Positions 22,060-34,423 of a DNA stretch of 64,000 nt are shown here, in pieces; position 1 is the first letter of the stretch; the number at the start of each line of letters is the position of its first letter. Origin of the DNA: Bradyrhizobium sp. CER78 (GTDB lineage: Bacteria > Pseudomonadota > Alphaproteobacteria > Rhizobiales > Xanthobacteraceae). Location of the stretch: assembly GCF_029846235.1 (NCBI RefSeq), contig NZ_JARVWP010000021.1, positions 1 to 64,000 on the forward strand, in the 5' to 3' direction. The position numbers and the translations under genes were made by a program. The notes beneath the pieces were generated by a model. It was not told the origin of the DNA. It saw nothing but the letters and a program-made list of their open reading frames with translations, and ran no database searches.

Positions 22060-23793
22060 GTGTGGCGGCGGCCAGCAAGCGGCCCAAATCGACGTGGACG
22101 TCTCGTTCGCGTGGTTTTGCCATGCGTTGCGCTCGCTGCGACGACCGGGCTCGCCAACGCCCAGACCGTGACGCCGGATCTGTTCAGCCCGAACCGGCAG
22201 AGCCAGGTGATCACGCAGGATTCGCCGCTGCGCCGGACCACGGCCGACGCCATGGATCCGCTCAACGGCCTCAAGCTTCCGGACGGCGATTCCAGCCGGC
22301 GCGCCTCGTCGTCGGCAACACCATCGGAGCGTGTCGGACAGGTGCCGACCTACGGTCTTCCGGCCGCCAACGGCGCTTCGACATCAGGCTATGACTCGCT
22401 CAATCGAAAACGGCTGAAGCCGAAATATTACCCGGGCCAGGCCAAGCCGAAGCCGCCGCCGGGACCCGGCTCGCCGGTGCCCACGCCGCCGCCGCTGACC
22501 GCGGCCGGGCAGTTGCGGCTGTCGATCCCGCCGTCGGAGACCGCCAGCAAACCGCCGGTGCCGCCGGCGATGGCCGGCACCATCGTCGGCCAGCCGCCGC
22601 GCCGGCGGCTCAAGCTCGACGACGATCCGTTCGGCGCAGTCGGCGACTACGCCGGCTCGTTCATGGTCAAAACCGCGGCCGAGGTGATGGCCGGCTATGA
22701 CACCAACCCGGGCCGGTTGAATTCGCCGCAGGGCAAGGCGTTCTACATGGTCGCGCCGGAATTCGTCGCGATGTCGGACTGGGAACGCCACGCCGTCGTC
22801 GCCGATCTGCGCGGCTCCTTCACCGGCTACGGCTCGCAGCTCACGCCGATCGACGGAACGCCGCTGTCGGCGCCGCTCGATGTCGACCGTCCGAGCTTCA
22901 CCGGCCATATCGACGGCCGTCTCGATGTCAGCAAGGACACGCATCTCACGGCGCAGGCCCGCCTGCTGGTCTCGACCGACAATCCCGGCAGCCCGAACGT
23001 GCAGGCGGGCCTTGCCAAATATCCGCTCTACAGCACGGTCGGCGGCACCTTCGGCATCGACCAGCATTTCAACCGCATGCAGGTGTCGCTCGGCGCTACT
23101 GTCGACCGCACCGATTATCAATGGTCGAAGCTCACCGACGGCACCTCGTCATCGAACGACGACCGCAACTTCACCCAATATGGCGGCGTCGGCCGCATGA
23201 GCTATGAGCTGAATCCGGCCGTGAAGCCGTTCGTCGAGGTGGAGGGCGACAGCCGCTTCCACGATCTCTATCTCGACCGCAACGGTTACGCGCGCAATTC
23301 CTCGGGCGGTTACGTCAAGGCCGGCACCTCGTTCGAATTCACGCGGCTGCTGTTCGGCGAGGTCTCGATCGGCTATGCTAGGCGCGACTATGTCGACCCG
23401 CGGCTGAGCCCACTCGAAGGCTTGCTCACCACCGCCTCGCTGACCTGGACGGCGACGCCGCTGACCACCGCCAAATTCTATTCCGACACCCAGCTCGGCG
23501 AGACCACGCTGCCCGGCACCTCCGGCGTGCTGTCGCGCACCTACACCGTCGAGGTCGATCACGACTTCCGCCGCTGGCTGACCGCGATCGGCAAGTTCAC
23601 CTACGGCACGCTCGAGTACAAGGGCGACAACCGCAATGACACGACCTACTCGGTGTCGGCCGACCTGATCTACAAGATGACCCGCAGCCTCTGGATCAAG
23701 GGCACCCTGCGCCGCGACTGGCTGGATTCGAATTTGGCCGGACAGAGCTCGGCATCGACGGTGGTGATGCTCGGCGTGCGGGTGCAGAACTAG
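22060..23793 (+). CDS. Outer-membrane beta-barrel protein (BBP2-like)
   Basis: 577-aa exported protein. The signal peptide has a basic start (RRPASGPNRRGRLVR), a hydrophobic core and a cleavage site after GLANA. Residues about 40-200 are Pro-rich and likely disordered. From about residue 205 (AAEVMAGYDTNPGRLN) to the end there are alternating strands typical of a beta-barrel, resembling the putative beta-barrel porin 2 family. The start is a GTG with GGGG about ten bases upstream; no ATG is in frame nearby. The C-terminus ends in VRVQN, without a final Phe. Function unknown. Confidence 0.72.
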   Translation: MWRRPASGPNRRGRLVRVVLPCVALAATTGLANAQTVTPDLFSPNRQSQVITQDSPLRRTTADAMDPLNGLKLPDGDSSRRASSSATPSERVGQVPTYGLPAANGASTSGYDSLNRKRLKPKYYPGQAKPKPPPGPGSPVPTPPPLTAAGQLRLSIPPSETASKPPVPPAMAGTIVGQPPRRRLKLDDDPFGAVGDYAGSFMVKTAAEVMAGYDTNPGRLNSPQGKAFYMVAPEFVAMSDWERHAVVADLRGSFTGYGSQLTPIDGTPLSAPLDVDRPSFTGHIDGRLDVSKDTHLTAQARLLVSTDNPGSPNVQAGLAKYPLYSTVGGTFGIDQHFNRMQVSLGATVDRTDYQWSKLTDGTSSSNDDRNFTQYGGVGRMSYELNPAVKPFVEVEGDSRFHDLYLDRNGYARNSSGGYVKAGTSFEFTRLLFGEVSIGYARRDYVDPRLSPLEGLLTTASLTWTATPLTTAKFYSDTQLGETTLPGTSGVLSRTYTVEVDHDFRRWLTAIGKFTYGTLEYKGDNRNDTTYSVSADLIYKMTRSLWIKGTLRRDWLDSNLAGQSSASTVVMLGVRVQN

Positions 23794-23827
23794 CGGTGAG
23801 GATGCGTTAGTCGCTCCCCACATCAGG

Positions 23828-23931
23828 TGTCATGCCCCGCGCAGGCGGGGCATCCAGTACGCCGCGGCCTCTCGGTTTGATCTCTGACGTCTCTGGAATA
23901 CTGGATCGCCCGCTTTCGCGGGCGATGACAG
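23828..23931. repeat. Composite palindrome (TGTCAT...CATCCAGTA...TACTGGAT...ATGACA), copy 1
   Basis: Two GC stems (TGCCCCGCGCAGGCGGGGCA and ATCGCCCGCTTTCGCGGGCG) are joined by complementary segments ATCCAGTA and TACTGGAT. The whole has outer arms TGTCAT/ATGACA. A second copy in the other orientation lies at 43976-44086. It sits between the beta-barrel gene and the converging gltD. Confidence 0.8.
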
Positions 23932-23971
23932 TTCAGTGTGTGGATGTGGATTGCCGCAACGGCCGGGGCGA

Positions 23972-25429
23972 CTACCCCGGCAGGTCGGTCTTCCCCATCA
24001 GGAAGGTGTCGATCGAGCGCGCGCACTGGCGGCCTTCACGGATCGCCCAGACCACGAGCGACTGGCCGCGGCGCATGTCGCCGGCCGAGAAGACCTTGGC
24101 GCGCGAGGTCTGGTAGTCCTGCAGGGATGCGCGCACGTTGCCGCGCTGGTCGAGCTCGACGCCCAGCGTCTTGAGCAAGCCCTCGTGCACCGGATGGACG
24201 AAGCCCATCGCCAGCAGCACGAGCTCGGCGTCGAGCGTGAACTCGGTGCCGGGCAGCGGCTTGAACTTGTCGTCGACCTTGACGCAATGCAGTTTTGTCA
24301 CCTTGCCGTCGACGCCTTCGAACTTCTGCGTCAGCACGGCGTATTCGCGCACGGCGCCTTCGGCCTGGCTCGACGACGTCCGCATCTTCAGCGGCCAGTT
24401 CGGCCAGGTGACGCCCTTGTTCTCGTGCTCGGGCGGCGCCGGCATGATCTCGAGCTGGGTCACCGACTTGGCGCCCTGACGGAACGAGGTGCCGATGCAG
24501 TCCGAACCGGTGTCGCCGCCGCCGATCACGACGACATGCTTGCCGCCGGCGAGGATGTCGGCGGCGCCGTTCAGCGGCTCGCCGGAGACGCGGCGGTTCT
24601 GCTGCGGCAGGAAGTCCATCGCGAAGTGGATGCCGCTGAGATCGCGGCCCGGGATCGGCAGGTCGCGCGGGGCTTCCGCGCCGCCGGTCAGCGCCACGGC
24701 GTCATACTGCTTGGCCAGCTCCTGCGGGTCGATCGCGCCGGGCGTCGAGCCGCCGACGGCCTTGCCATAGTGGAAGGTGACGCCTTCAGCTTCCATCTGC
24801 TGAACGCGGCGGTCGATGATGCCCTTCTCCATCTTGAAGTCGGGAATGCCGTAGCGCAGCAGGCCGCCGGCCTTGGCGAACTTCTCGTAGACATGCACCT
24901 CGTGGCCGGCGCGCGCGAGCTGCTGCGCGGCGGCAAGGCCCGCGGGGCCCGAGCCGATCACCGCGACCTTCTTGCCGGTCTTCTCAGTGGCGATCTCCGG
25001 CTTGACCCAGCCATTGTCCCAGGCGCGGTCGACGATCGCGCATTCGATCGTCTTGATGGTGACCGGGTTGTCGTCGATGTTCAGCGTGCAGGACGCTTCG
25101 CACGGCGCCGGGCAGATGCGGCCGGTGAATTCGGGGAAGTTGTTGGTCGAGTGCAGGTTGCGCGAGGCCTCTTCCCAGTTGCCCTGATAGACGAGGTCGT
25201 TGAAATCGGGGATCTGGTTGTTGACCGGGCAGCCCGGCGTGCCGGGCTGGACCGAGCCTGTGCCGTGGCAATAGGGGATGCCGCAATTCATGCAGCGCGC
25301 GGCCTGGTCGCGCGTGTCCTTCTCGCTCAGCGGAATGACGAACTCGTTGAAGTTCTTGAGCCGATCGGCGACCGGCTCGTACTTGCGGTCATGCCGCTCG
25401 ATCTCGAGAAAACCTGTGATCTTACCCAT
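23972..25429 (-). CDS. gltD: Glutamate synthase (NADPH) small subunit
   Basis: 485-aa flavoprotein subunit. The N-terminal [4Fe-4S] region has CMNCGIPYCH, CPVNNQIPDFND and CPAPCEASC; an FAD-binding VAVIGSGPAGLAAAQQLARAGH lies around residue 150, and an NADPH site VVVIGGGDTGSDCIGTS around residue 290. It passes electrons from NADPH to the large subunit. The ATG at 25429 matches the family start (MGKITGFLEIERHDRKYE). It follows gltB on the minus strand after a 137-base gap that holds a repeat. Confidence 0.95.
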   Translation of the reverse strand: MGKITGFLEIERHDRKYEPVADRLKNFNEFVIPLSEKDTRDQAARCMNCGIPYCHGTGSVQPGTPGCPVNNQIPDFNDLVYQGNWEEASRNLHSTNNFPEFTGRICPAPCEASCTLNIDDNPVTIKTIECAIVDRAWDNGWVKPEIATEKTGKKVAVIGSGPAGLAAAQQLARAGHEVHVYEKFAKAGGLLRYGIPDFKMEKGIIDRRVQQMEAEGVTFHYGKAVGGSTPGAIDPQELAKQYDAVALTGGAEAPRDLPIPGRDLSGIHFAMDFLPQQNRRVSGEPLNGAADILAGGKHVVVIGGGDTGSDCIGTSFRQGAKSVTQLEIMPAPPEHENKGVTWPNWPLKMRTSSSQAEGAVREYAVLTQKFEGVDGKVTKLHCVKVDDKFKPLPGTEFTLDAELVLLAMGFVHPVHEGLLKTLGVELDQRGNVRASLQDYQTSRAKVFSAGDMRRGQSLVVWAIREGRQCARSIDTFLMGKTDLPG

Positions 25430-25462
25430 TGAAACCCGATGCCCCTGCATCTCAGTTGTTCC

Positions 25463-25554
25463 GTCATTCCGGGCTGCGCCGCATGGCGCAGACCCGAAGT
25501 CTCGAAGTGGCTTTGCGCATTCCGGGTTCGCGCCTGGCACGACCCGGAATGACG
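25463..25554. repeat. Palindromic intergenic repeat between gltB and gltD
   Basis: TCATTCCGGG at one end and CCCGGAATGA at the other form the outer arms, with inner stems around GCGCCGCATGGCGC and TTCCGGGTTCG. It is a related form of the element at 20776-20853. It lies within the presumed gltBD operon, so the hairpin will be in the transcript and could set the ratio of the two subunits. Confidence 0.8.
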
Positions 25555-25566
25555 CGCGGTCGTGAC

Positions 25567-30303
<4,737 letters not shown>

Positions 30304-30791
30304 GTGTCCTCTCCCTTGCGTAAGGGGCCTCACCCTATTTGGCGCACCTTGGACGTTGCGGCACCCACCGGGCCACCGCTCGTCCGCCGCGAGCCGCATT
30401 TTCCTAAATTCAGACGACGGGCGTTTCAACGTCCCCTAGGGGACGGCCCTGCCTGCAGCATTCTCGGAGCCCGGGGCGCCGAGGTCCTTCTCGCGAAGGT
30501 TCTCGTTGCAATCCCCATGCCGGGATGGCCTCGAAATTGAGACAGCCTTACTGTCCTAACCTCGACCTTGCCAAATTTTTGTCTATCACACAAGCGCGAG
30601 GAAGTCCTCGCCCGCATGCTCGGAATGAACGGCTCGGCTGGCCCGCCGCGCCCCCGATTCGAAGCAAACACGCCGTGATCTGGCCCAAGGAGCGACCAAG
30701 GACCGCCGAATTTCAAACTGAAATTTTGCCCCGGGCAAGCCTCCAAGAGAGCGGGAAGCTCCTTAGGGCGGGGCAGACAGGAGTTACGGCG
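30304..30791. other. 488-bp intergenic region between gltB and the Ala/Pro-rich protein gene
   Basis: This region holds the promoters of two diverging genes. No gene is supported. A perfect 14-bp palindrome, GTCCCCTAGGGGAC, lies at 30431-30444, about 128 bases upstream of gltB. An AT-rich patch at about 30550-30600 may contain promoter elements, but no clear -35/-10 pair was assigned. Confidence 0.55.
30431..30444. promoter_or_regulatory. Perfect 14-bp palindrome upstream of gltB
   Basis: GTCCCCTAGGGGAC reads the same on both strands. It is 128 bp before the gltB start. It could be a binding site for a nitrogen or amino-acid regulator, or part of a transcript hairpin. No known regulator's consensus is matched with confidence. 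Confidence 0.35.
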
Positions 30792-31610
30792 ATGAAGTTG
30801 TTCACAGGTTCGGTTGCAGCCGCCGCCCTCGCGCTCAGCGCAGCCTCGGCCGAGGCGCAGCTCGCGACGTCCGCCCGGATCGGCAGCCCGGCTTTCGTCA
30901 GGGTCTCCGACATGGACGGGCCGTACGCCGCCATGCCCGAGGTTCCGCCGCCGCCGCGCTTTGGCCGCGTCCCGAGCCTGCTGCCGCCGGTCGAGGTGTA
31001 CACCGTGCTGCGCGAGAACGGCTATCTGCCGCTCGGCGCCCTGCAGCAGCGCGGCTTCGTCTACACGATCTCGGTGATCGACGAGGGCGGCGACGACGGC
31101 CGGCTGGTGATCGACGCCCGCGACGGGCACATCATCCGCTTCACCCCGGCCTATCGGCTCGGCGACAATTACGAGGAGGAGATGAGCGCGACCTACGGCC
31201 CGGTTGGCCCGATGCCGCGGGTGATCCAGGCCCGGGTGCCGCGGCCGCCGCTCCCGATCCCCCATGTCGCGAGCCGCGTCCCGGTGCCGAAGCGCAGCCC
31301 GCTCAACGCCAAGGCGCAGGCTCCCGCTGCTGCTTCCGCGGCCCAGGCGGCTGCTCCGGCGGCCCAGGCTCCCGCTGCGGCGGCCCGGGCCGCCGCACCA
31401 CTGACTGCCGCGCCGCAGCCTGCGCCCGCCCAGGCCGCAGCACCCGAGCAGGCCGCGGCTGCCCCGAAGCCGGCGGAGACCCAGGCGGCGGCGAAGCCCG
31501 TCCAGCAAGCCGAGGTCCCGACCGTCGGTCAGGCCGCGCCACCGCCGGCGGCGCCCCCGCCCGCGATTCTGCCGACCCAGGAAATGCCCAAGGTGCAGGG
31601 GCTGGAGTGA
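30792..31610 (+). CDS. Exported protein with PepSY-like domain and Ala/Pro-rich tail
   Basis: 272-aa protein. A signal peptide (residues 1-22, MKLFTGSVAAAALALSAASA then EAQ) leads to a folded region around residues 65-125 (VEVYTVLRENGYLPLGALQQ, VIDARDGHIIRFTPAYRLGD) that resembles a PepSY-type fold. The last 100 residues are almost only Ala, Pro, Gln and Lys and should be disordered. A good GGAG lies 9 bases before the ATG. Function unknown; related sequences occur as hypothetical secreted proteins in this group. An upstream in-frame stretch is not included because it lacks a signal peptide at its start. Confidence 0.68.
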   Translation: MKLFTGSVAAAALALSAASAEAQLATSARIGSPAFVRVSDMDGPYAAMPEVPPPPRFGRVPSLLPPVEVYTVLRENGYLPLGALQQRGFVYTISVIDEGGDDGRLVIDARDGHIIRFTPAYRLGDNYEEEMSATYGPVGPMPRVIQARVPRPPLPIPHVASRVPVPKRSPLNAKAQAPAAASAAQAAAPAAQAPAAAARAAAPLTAAPQPAPAQAAAPEQAAAAPKPAETQAAAKPVQQAEVPTVGQAAPPPAAPPPAILPTQEMPKVQGLE

Positions 31611-31623
31611 CCAAGGTCGCCGC

Positions 31624-31709
31624 GTAGCCCGGATGGAGCGAAGCGCAATTAGGGGATCGCTCCCCGCGGCACGACCCTCCCGGATTTCGCTCCGCTCCAT
31701 CCAGGCTAC
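31624..31709. repeat. Inverted intergenic repeat (GTAGCCCGGATGGAGCG type)
   Basis: GTAGCCCGGATGGAGCGAAG at the left is mirrored by TCGCTCCGCTCCATCCAGGC then TAC at the right, with a GC-rich middle. It lies directly after the Ala/Pro-rich protein gene, before a strong terminator. Typical dispersed palindrome of the host group. Confidence 0.8.
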
Positions 31710-31728
31710 GAAAGTTAAGCGCGCAACA

Positions 31729-31758
31729 AAAAAACGCCCCGGTTTCCCGGGGCGTTTT
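31729..31758. terminator. Bidirectional terminator between the Ala/Pro-rich gene and hsp20
   Basis: AAAAACGCCCCGG, a TTTC loop, then CCGGGGCGTTTT gives a strong GC stem with an A-run and a T-run on the two sides. It can end the plus-strand gene and the converging hsp20. Confidence 0.88.
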
Positions 31759-31796
31759 CGCGCTCAGCCAATATCTGCTGACGCGGGGGGCATTCC

Positions 31797-32270
31797 TTAG
31801 GCCGCGACCTTCGCCGAGCCGTCGACGACCTGCGGGGCCTTCTCGCCGCCGCCGATCGGAATGTTGCGGGGCTTCTTGGCCTCGGGAATCTCGCGGACGA
31901 GATCGACGTGGAGCAGGCCGTTCTCGAGCGAAGCGTTCTTCACCTGCACGAAGTCGGCAAGCTGGAAGACGCGCTCGAACGCGCGGGAGGCGATGCCGCG
32001 ATAGAGCACTTCCGAGCCGTTGCCGGAGTTCTCGTTGGCGGATTTCTCGCCCTTGATCGTCAGCGTGTTCTCCTTCGCGACGATCGAAAGCTCGGCCTGC
32101 GAGAAGCCGGAGACCGCGACGCTGATCCGGTAAGCATTCTCGCCGGTGCGCTCGATGTTGTAGGGGGGATAGCCGGGGCTGCCGTCCGAGGTCACCTGAT
32201 CAAGCAGATTGAAGAGGCGGTCGAAGCCGACGGTGGAACGATAGAACGGAGTGAGGTCGTAGCTACGCAT
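31797..32270 (-). CDS. Small heat-shock protein (Hsp20/alpha-crystallin family)
   Basis: 157-aa chaperone of the IbpA-type class A of rhizobia. It starts MRSYDLTPFYRSTVGFDRLF; the alpha-crystallin domain spans about residues 35-130 (PPYNIERTGENAYRISVAVS, VLYRGIASRAFERVFQLADF), with the C-terminal I-x-I type anchor in RNIPI. It holds unfolded proteins during heat stress. The ATG at 32270 is preceded by a GGAGG placed inside a hairpin (see 32276-32294), the mark of a ROSE thermometer. An earlier in-frame start at 32285 lies within that hairpin region. Confidence 0.93.
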   Translation of the reverse strand: MRSYDLTPFYRSTVGFDRLFNLLDQVTSDGSPGYPPYNIERTGENAYRISVAVSGFSQAELSIVAKENTLTIKGEKSANENSGNGSEVLYRGIASRAFERVFQLADFVQVKNASLENGLLHVDLVREIPEAKKPRNIPIGGGEKAPQVVDGSAKVAA

Positions 32271-32345
32271 AGGGTAGTCCTCCAATGAGCGACTGTTTCA
32301 GTTACCCGCCCGCCATCGGGCCGGGCCTAGATGTGTGCAGCCTGA
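32271..32345 (-). promoter_or_regulatory. ROSE-type RNA thermometer of hsp20
   Basis: On the transcribed strand the last hairpin before the ATG (32294-32276) pairs AGTC-G-CTC with GAG-GACT, leaving one bulged G and an ATTG loop. This hides the Shine-Dalgarno AGGA against TCGCT. The conserved ROSE feature is exactly a U-Y-GCU strand paired to AGGA with a G that bulges or mispairs. A GC-rich stem lies further 5' (about 32320-32335). At low temperature the site is closed; on heating it melts and translation starts. Confidence 0.8.
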
Positions 32346-32490
32346 TGTTCCGGGTCCGAAACACTGGTAGCGGCCTGCACTGAAGTGATATGGGAGGGGG
32401 CACGTCGCGTTCAAGAGGCCGAAACCGCGTCGCTTTTTTTGGCGCAGGCGTCCTTGATCTCCACCCTGTCTCACCACGCCGGTCTCCCGC

Positions 32491-33438
32491 ATGACGCTCG
32501 TCTCGATTCCCGCCAACCCGGTTCCGGACGACGTTGTCAGTGGCACCATCAAAGCATCAGATGGAGCCGAGCTGCGCTTCGCGCGCTGGGCGCCGCCGCC
32601 CGGCCGCAAGGGCACGGTCTGCGTGTTCGGCGGGCGTGGCGAGATGATCGAGAAATATTTCGAGACGGTGCGCGACCTGCGCGACCGCGGCTTTGCAGTG
32701 GCGATGATCGACTGGCGCGGGCAGGGCCATTCGTCGCGGCGGCTACGTGATCCGCGCAAGGGCTATGTGCGCGACTTCGCTGACTATGAGACCGACGTCG
32801 AAGCCTTCGTGCAGCAGGTGGTGCTGCCGGATTGTCCGCCGCCCTATTTCGCGCTGGCGCATTCTATGGGCGGCGCGGTGCTGCTGCGGGTCGCACATGC
32901 CGGCAAGCGCTGGTTCGACCGCATGGTGCTGTCGGCGCCAATGATCGACCTGCCGCGCAAGCGCGTGTCGTTCTTTCCGAGCGCGCTGCTTCGGATCATG
33001 CGTTGGACCGGGCAGGGCGGCAATTACGTTCCGGGCGGCAGCAGCGAGCTGGTCGGGCTCGCGCCCTTCATCGGCAATCCGGTCACCAGCGATCCGGTGC
33101 GCCACGCCCGCAACGCGGCGATCCTGGAGGAAGACCCGACGCTCGGCATCGCTGCGCCGACGATCGCATGGGCCGACACCGCGTTCACCGCGATGCGCAC
33201 CTTCCGCGGCATGTCGTATCCCTCCGAAATCCGCCAGCCGATCCTGATGCTGGCGGCGAGCAATGACGAGGTGGTGTCGACGGCCGCGATCGAGGAGTTC
33301 GCCTATCATCTGCGCGCCGGCTCGCATCTGGTGATCGCCGGCTCCAAGCACGAGATCCTGCAGGAGCAGGATCGTTACCGCGCGCAGTTCTGGGCGGCGT
33401 TCGACGCCTTCGTGCCGGGCACGCCGCTGTTCAAATAG
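32491..33438 (+). CDS. Alpha/beta hydrolase (lysophospholipase/monoacylglycerol lipase-like)
   Basis: 315-aa serine hydrolase of the PldB-like class. The nucleophile elbow is AHSMGG (usually GHSMGG), so the Ser lies near residue 127. DWRGQGHS after strand 4 and the catalytic acid and His regions near LMLAASNDEVVS and AGSKHEILQEQ complete the triad. No signal peptide, so it is cytoplasmic. Function: hydrolysis of a lysophospholipid or monoglyceride ester (family level). Its upstream region is shared with the divergent hsp20 thermometer. Confidence 0.85.
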   Translation: MTLVSIPANPVPDDVVSGTIKASDGAELRFARWAPPPGRKGTVCVFGGRGEMIEKYFETVRDLRDRGFAVAMIDWRGQGHSSRRLRDPRKGYVRDFADYETDVEAFVQQVVLPDCPPPYFALAHSMGGAVLLRVAHAGKRWFDRMVLSAPMIDLPRKRVSFFPSALLRIMRWTGQGGNYVPGGSSELVGLAPFIGNPVTSDPVRHARNAAILEEDPTLGIAAPTIAWADTAFTAMRTFRGMSYPSEIRQPILMLAASNDEVVSTAAIEEFAYHLRAGSHLVIAGSKHEILQEQDRYRAQFWAAFDAFVPGTPLFK

Positions 33439-33475
33439 CCCCGCCGCTTCCCGAGCTAACCAGGGGGATCATCCA

Positions 33476-33655
33476 ATGAACTTCGGAGAATGGATCGATG
33501 TCGAGGCGGACCGGATCGTTCGAATGGGATTGCTCGCACCCGCGGAGCATCGAGAAGACTACATGAAAGTCCAGATTCAAGCCGCGCTCAGAAAGGCATT
33601 TGCTCACGGCCGCGATCGCCTCACAGAAACGGATAAGCCGCGCGCGATCTGGTAG
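33476..33655 (+). CDS. Small soluble protein, 59 aa, function unknown
   Basis: Charged, helical-looking protein beginning MNFGEWIDVEADRIVRMGLL and ending KPRAIW, with no signal or membrane segment. The ATG is preceded by CAGGGGG eight bases upstream, a good ribosome site. It lies 38 bases after the hydrolase gene in the same direction, so it may be co-transcribed. The codon use (high third-position GC, no rare runs) looks coding. No family recognised. Confidence 0.5.
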   Translation: MNFGEWIDVEADRIVRMGLLAPAEHREDYMKVQIQAALRKAFAHGRDRLTETDKPRAIW

Positions 33656-33703
33656 TCCCAACGAGGCAAGTGTTTCGGCCGGATGGTGTCCGACGTCCGC
33701 AGC

Positions 33704-34363
33704 TCAAGTCTTGAGCAGCGCGACGATGCGGTCGGGAAAGCGCTTCTCGACGAATAGCGTCCTGACCTCGGCGACGCTGAGATAGCGGTCCTTGCCTTCG
33801 CCCTTGCCCATGATGTCGAGCAGCACCGGCCACTCGCCGAGCATCAGGAGCGGGTAGTAGCAGTGCAGGATGGCGTAGGACGGCGGATGCTCGTCCTTGG
33901 CGCGCTGGAAGTTCGCGGCCATGAAGGTCTTGATCTCGGATGCCGACAGCCCGCGTTCGACGCTGCCGTCGGGCGCCTTGTAGTCGCTGCCGAAGGTCGC
34001 GAGCCGCGCGATCTCGTCCTCATGCACGACGGCATGTTGGTCGAGGATGCGCGAGCCGGCGCCGTGCTTGTCGAGCGGGCCGTTGCGTAATTCGTCGAGG
34101 ATCGCGCCCTGCAACAGGCTGCGCATTTGGCTGAACGGGCCGATGCCGTTGGCCATCTGCGCGACCATGAAGATCTTGGCGCCGGCGTTGAGCGCCGGAA
34201 GCCCGGTCTTGCCGGTGGCGCGGTCGATGGTCTCAGTGAGCTGTGGCAGCGACACGATGTGGCCACCGACATAGCCGCCGGCGACCAGCGCACGCAGGAA
34301 CGGGCAGGGATTGTCAGGGGAGACCTGCGGGGCAGGCGCCGCGCTTGCAGCCGTATCGGACAT
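33704..34363 (-). CDS. Possible heme-thiolate peroxidase-like protein (Peroxidase family 2-like)
   Basis: 219-aa protein without signal peptide or membrane segment. Three regions resemble chloroperoxidase/unspecific peroxygenase proteins: PCPFLRALVAGGYV near the N-terminus, where PCP holds the heme-ligating Cys (Cys20 here); a mid-protein HAVVHEDEIARLATFG resembling the EHD-x-S-x-x-R helix; and a C-terminal YLSVAEVRTLFVEKRFPDRI like the final helix pair. The expected catalytic Glu appears as Val if aligned directly, so activity is unclear. The match is from memory and needs a profile search. Convergent with the 59-aa gene. Confidence 0.5.
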   Translation of the reverse strand: MSDTAASAAPAPQVSPDNPCPFLRALVAGGYVGGHIVSLPQLTETIDRATGKTGLPALNAGAKIFMVAQMANGIGPFSQMRSLLQGAILDELRNGPLDKHGAGSRILDQHAVVHEDEIARLATFGSDYKAPDGSVERGLSASEIKTFMAANFQRAKDEHPPSYAILHCYYPLLMLGEWPVLLDIMGKGEGKDRYLSVAEVRTLFVEKRFPDRIVALLKT

Positions 34364-34423
34364 CAAACCACATCCTGAAAAGCTTCAGCCTAAAAAGCAT
34401 CCATTACCGGTGGATGAATTCGC

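Noticed and set aside
34363..34366. TTG at 34366 as start of the peroxidase-like gene
   Set aside because: ATG at 34363 directly follows and is the simpler start.
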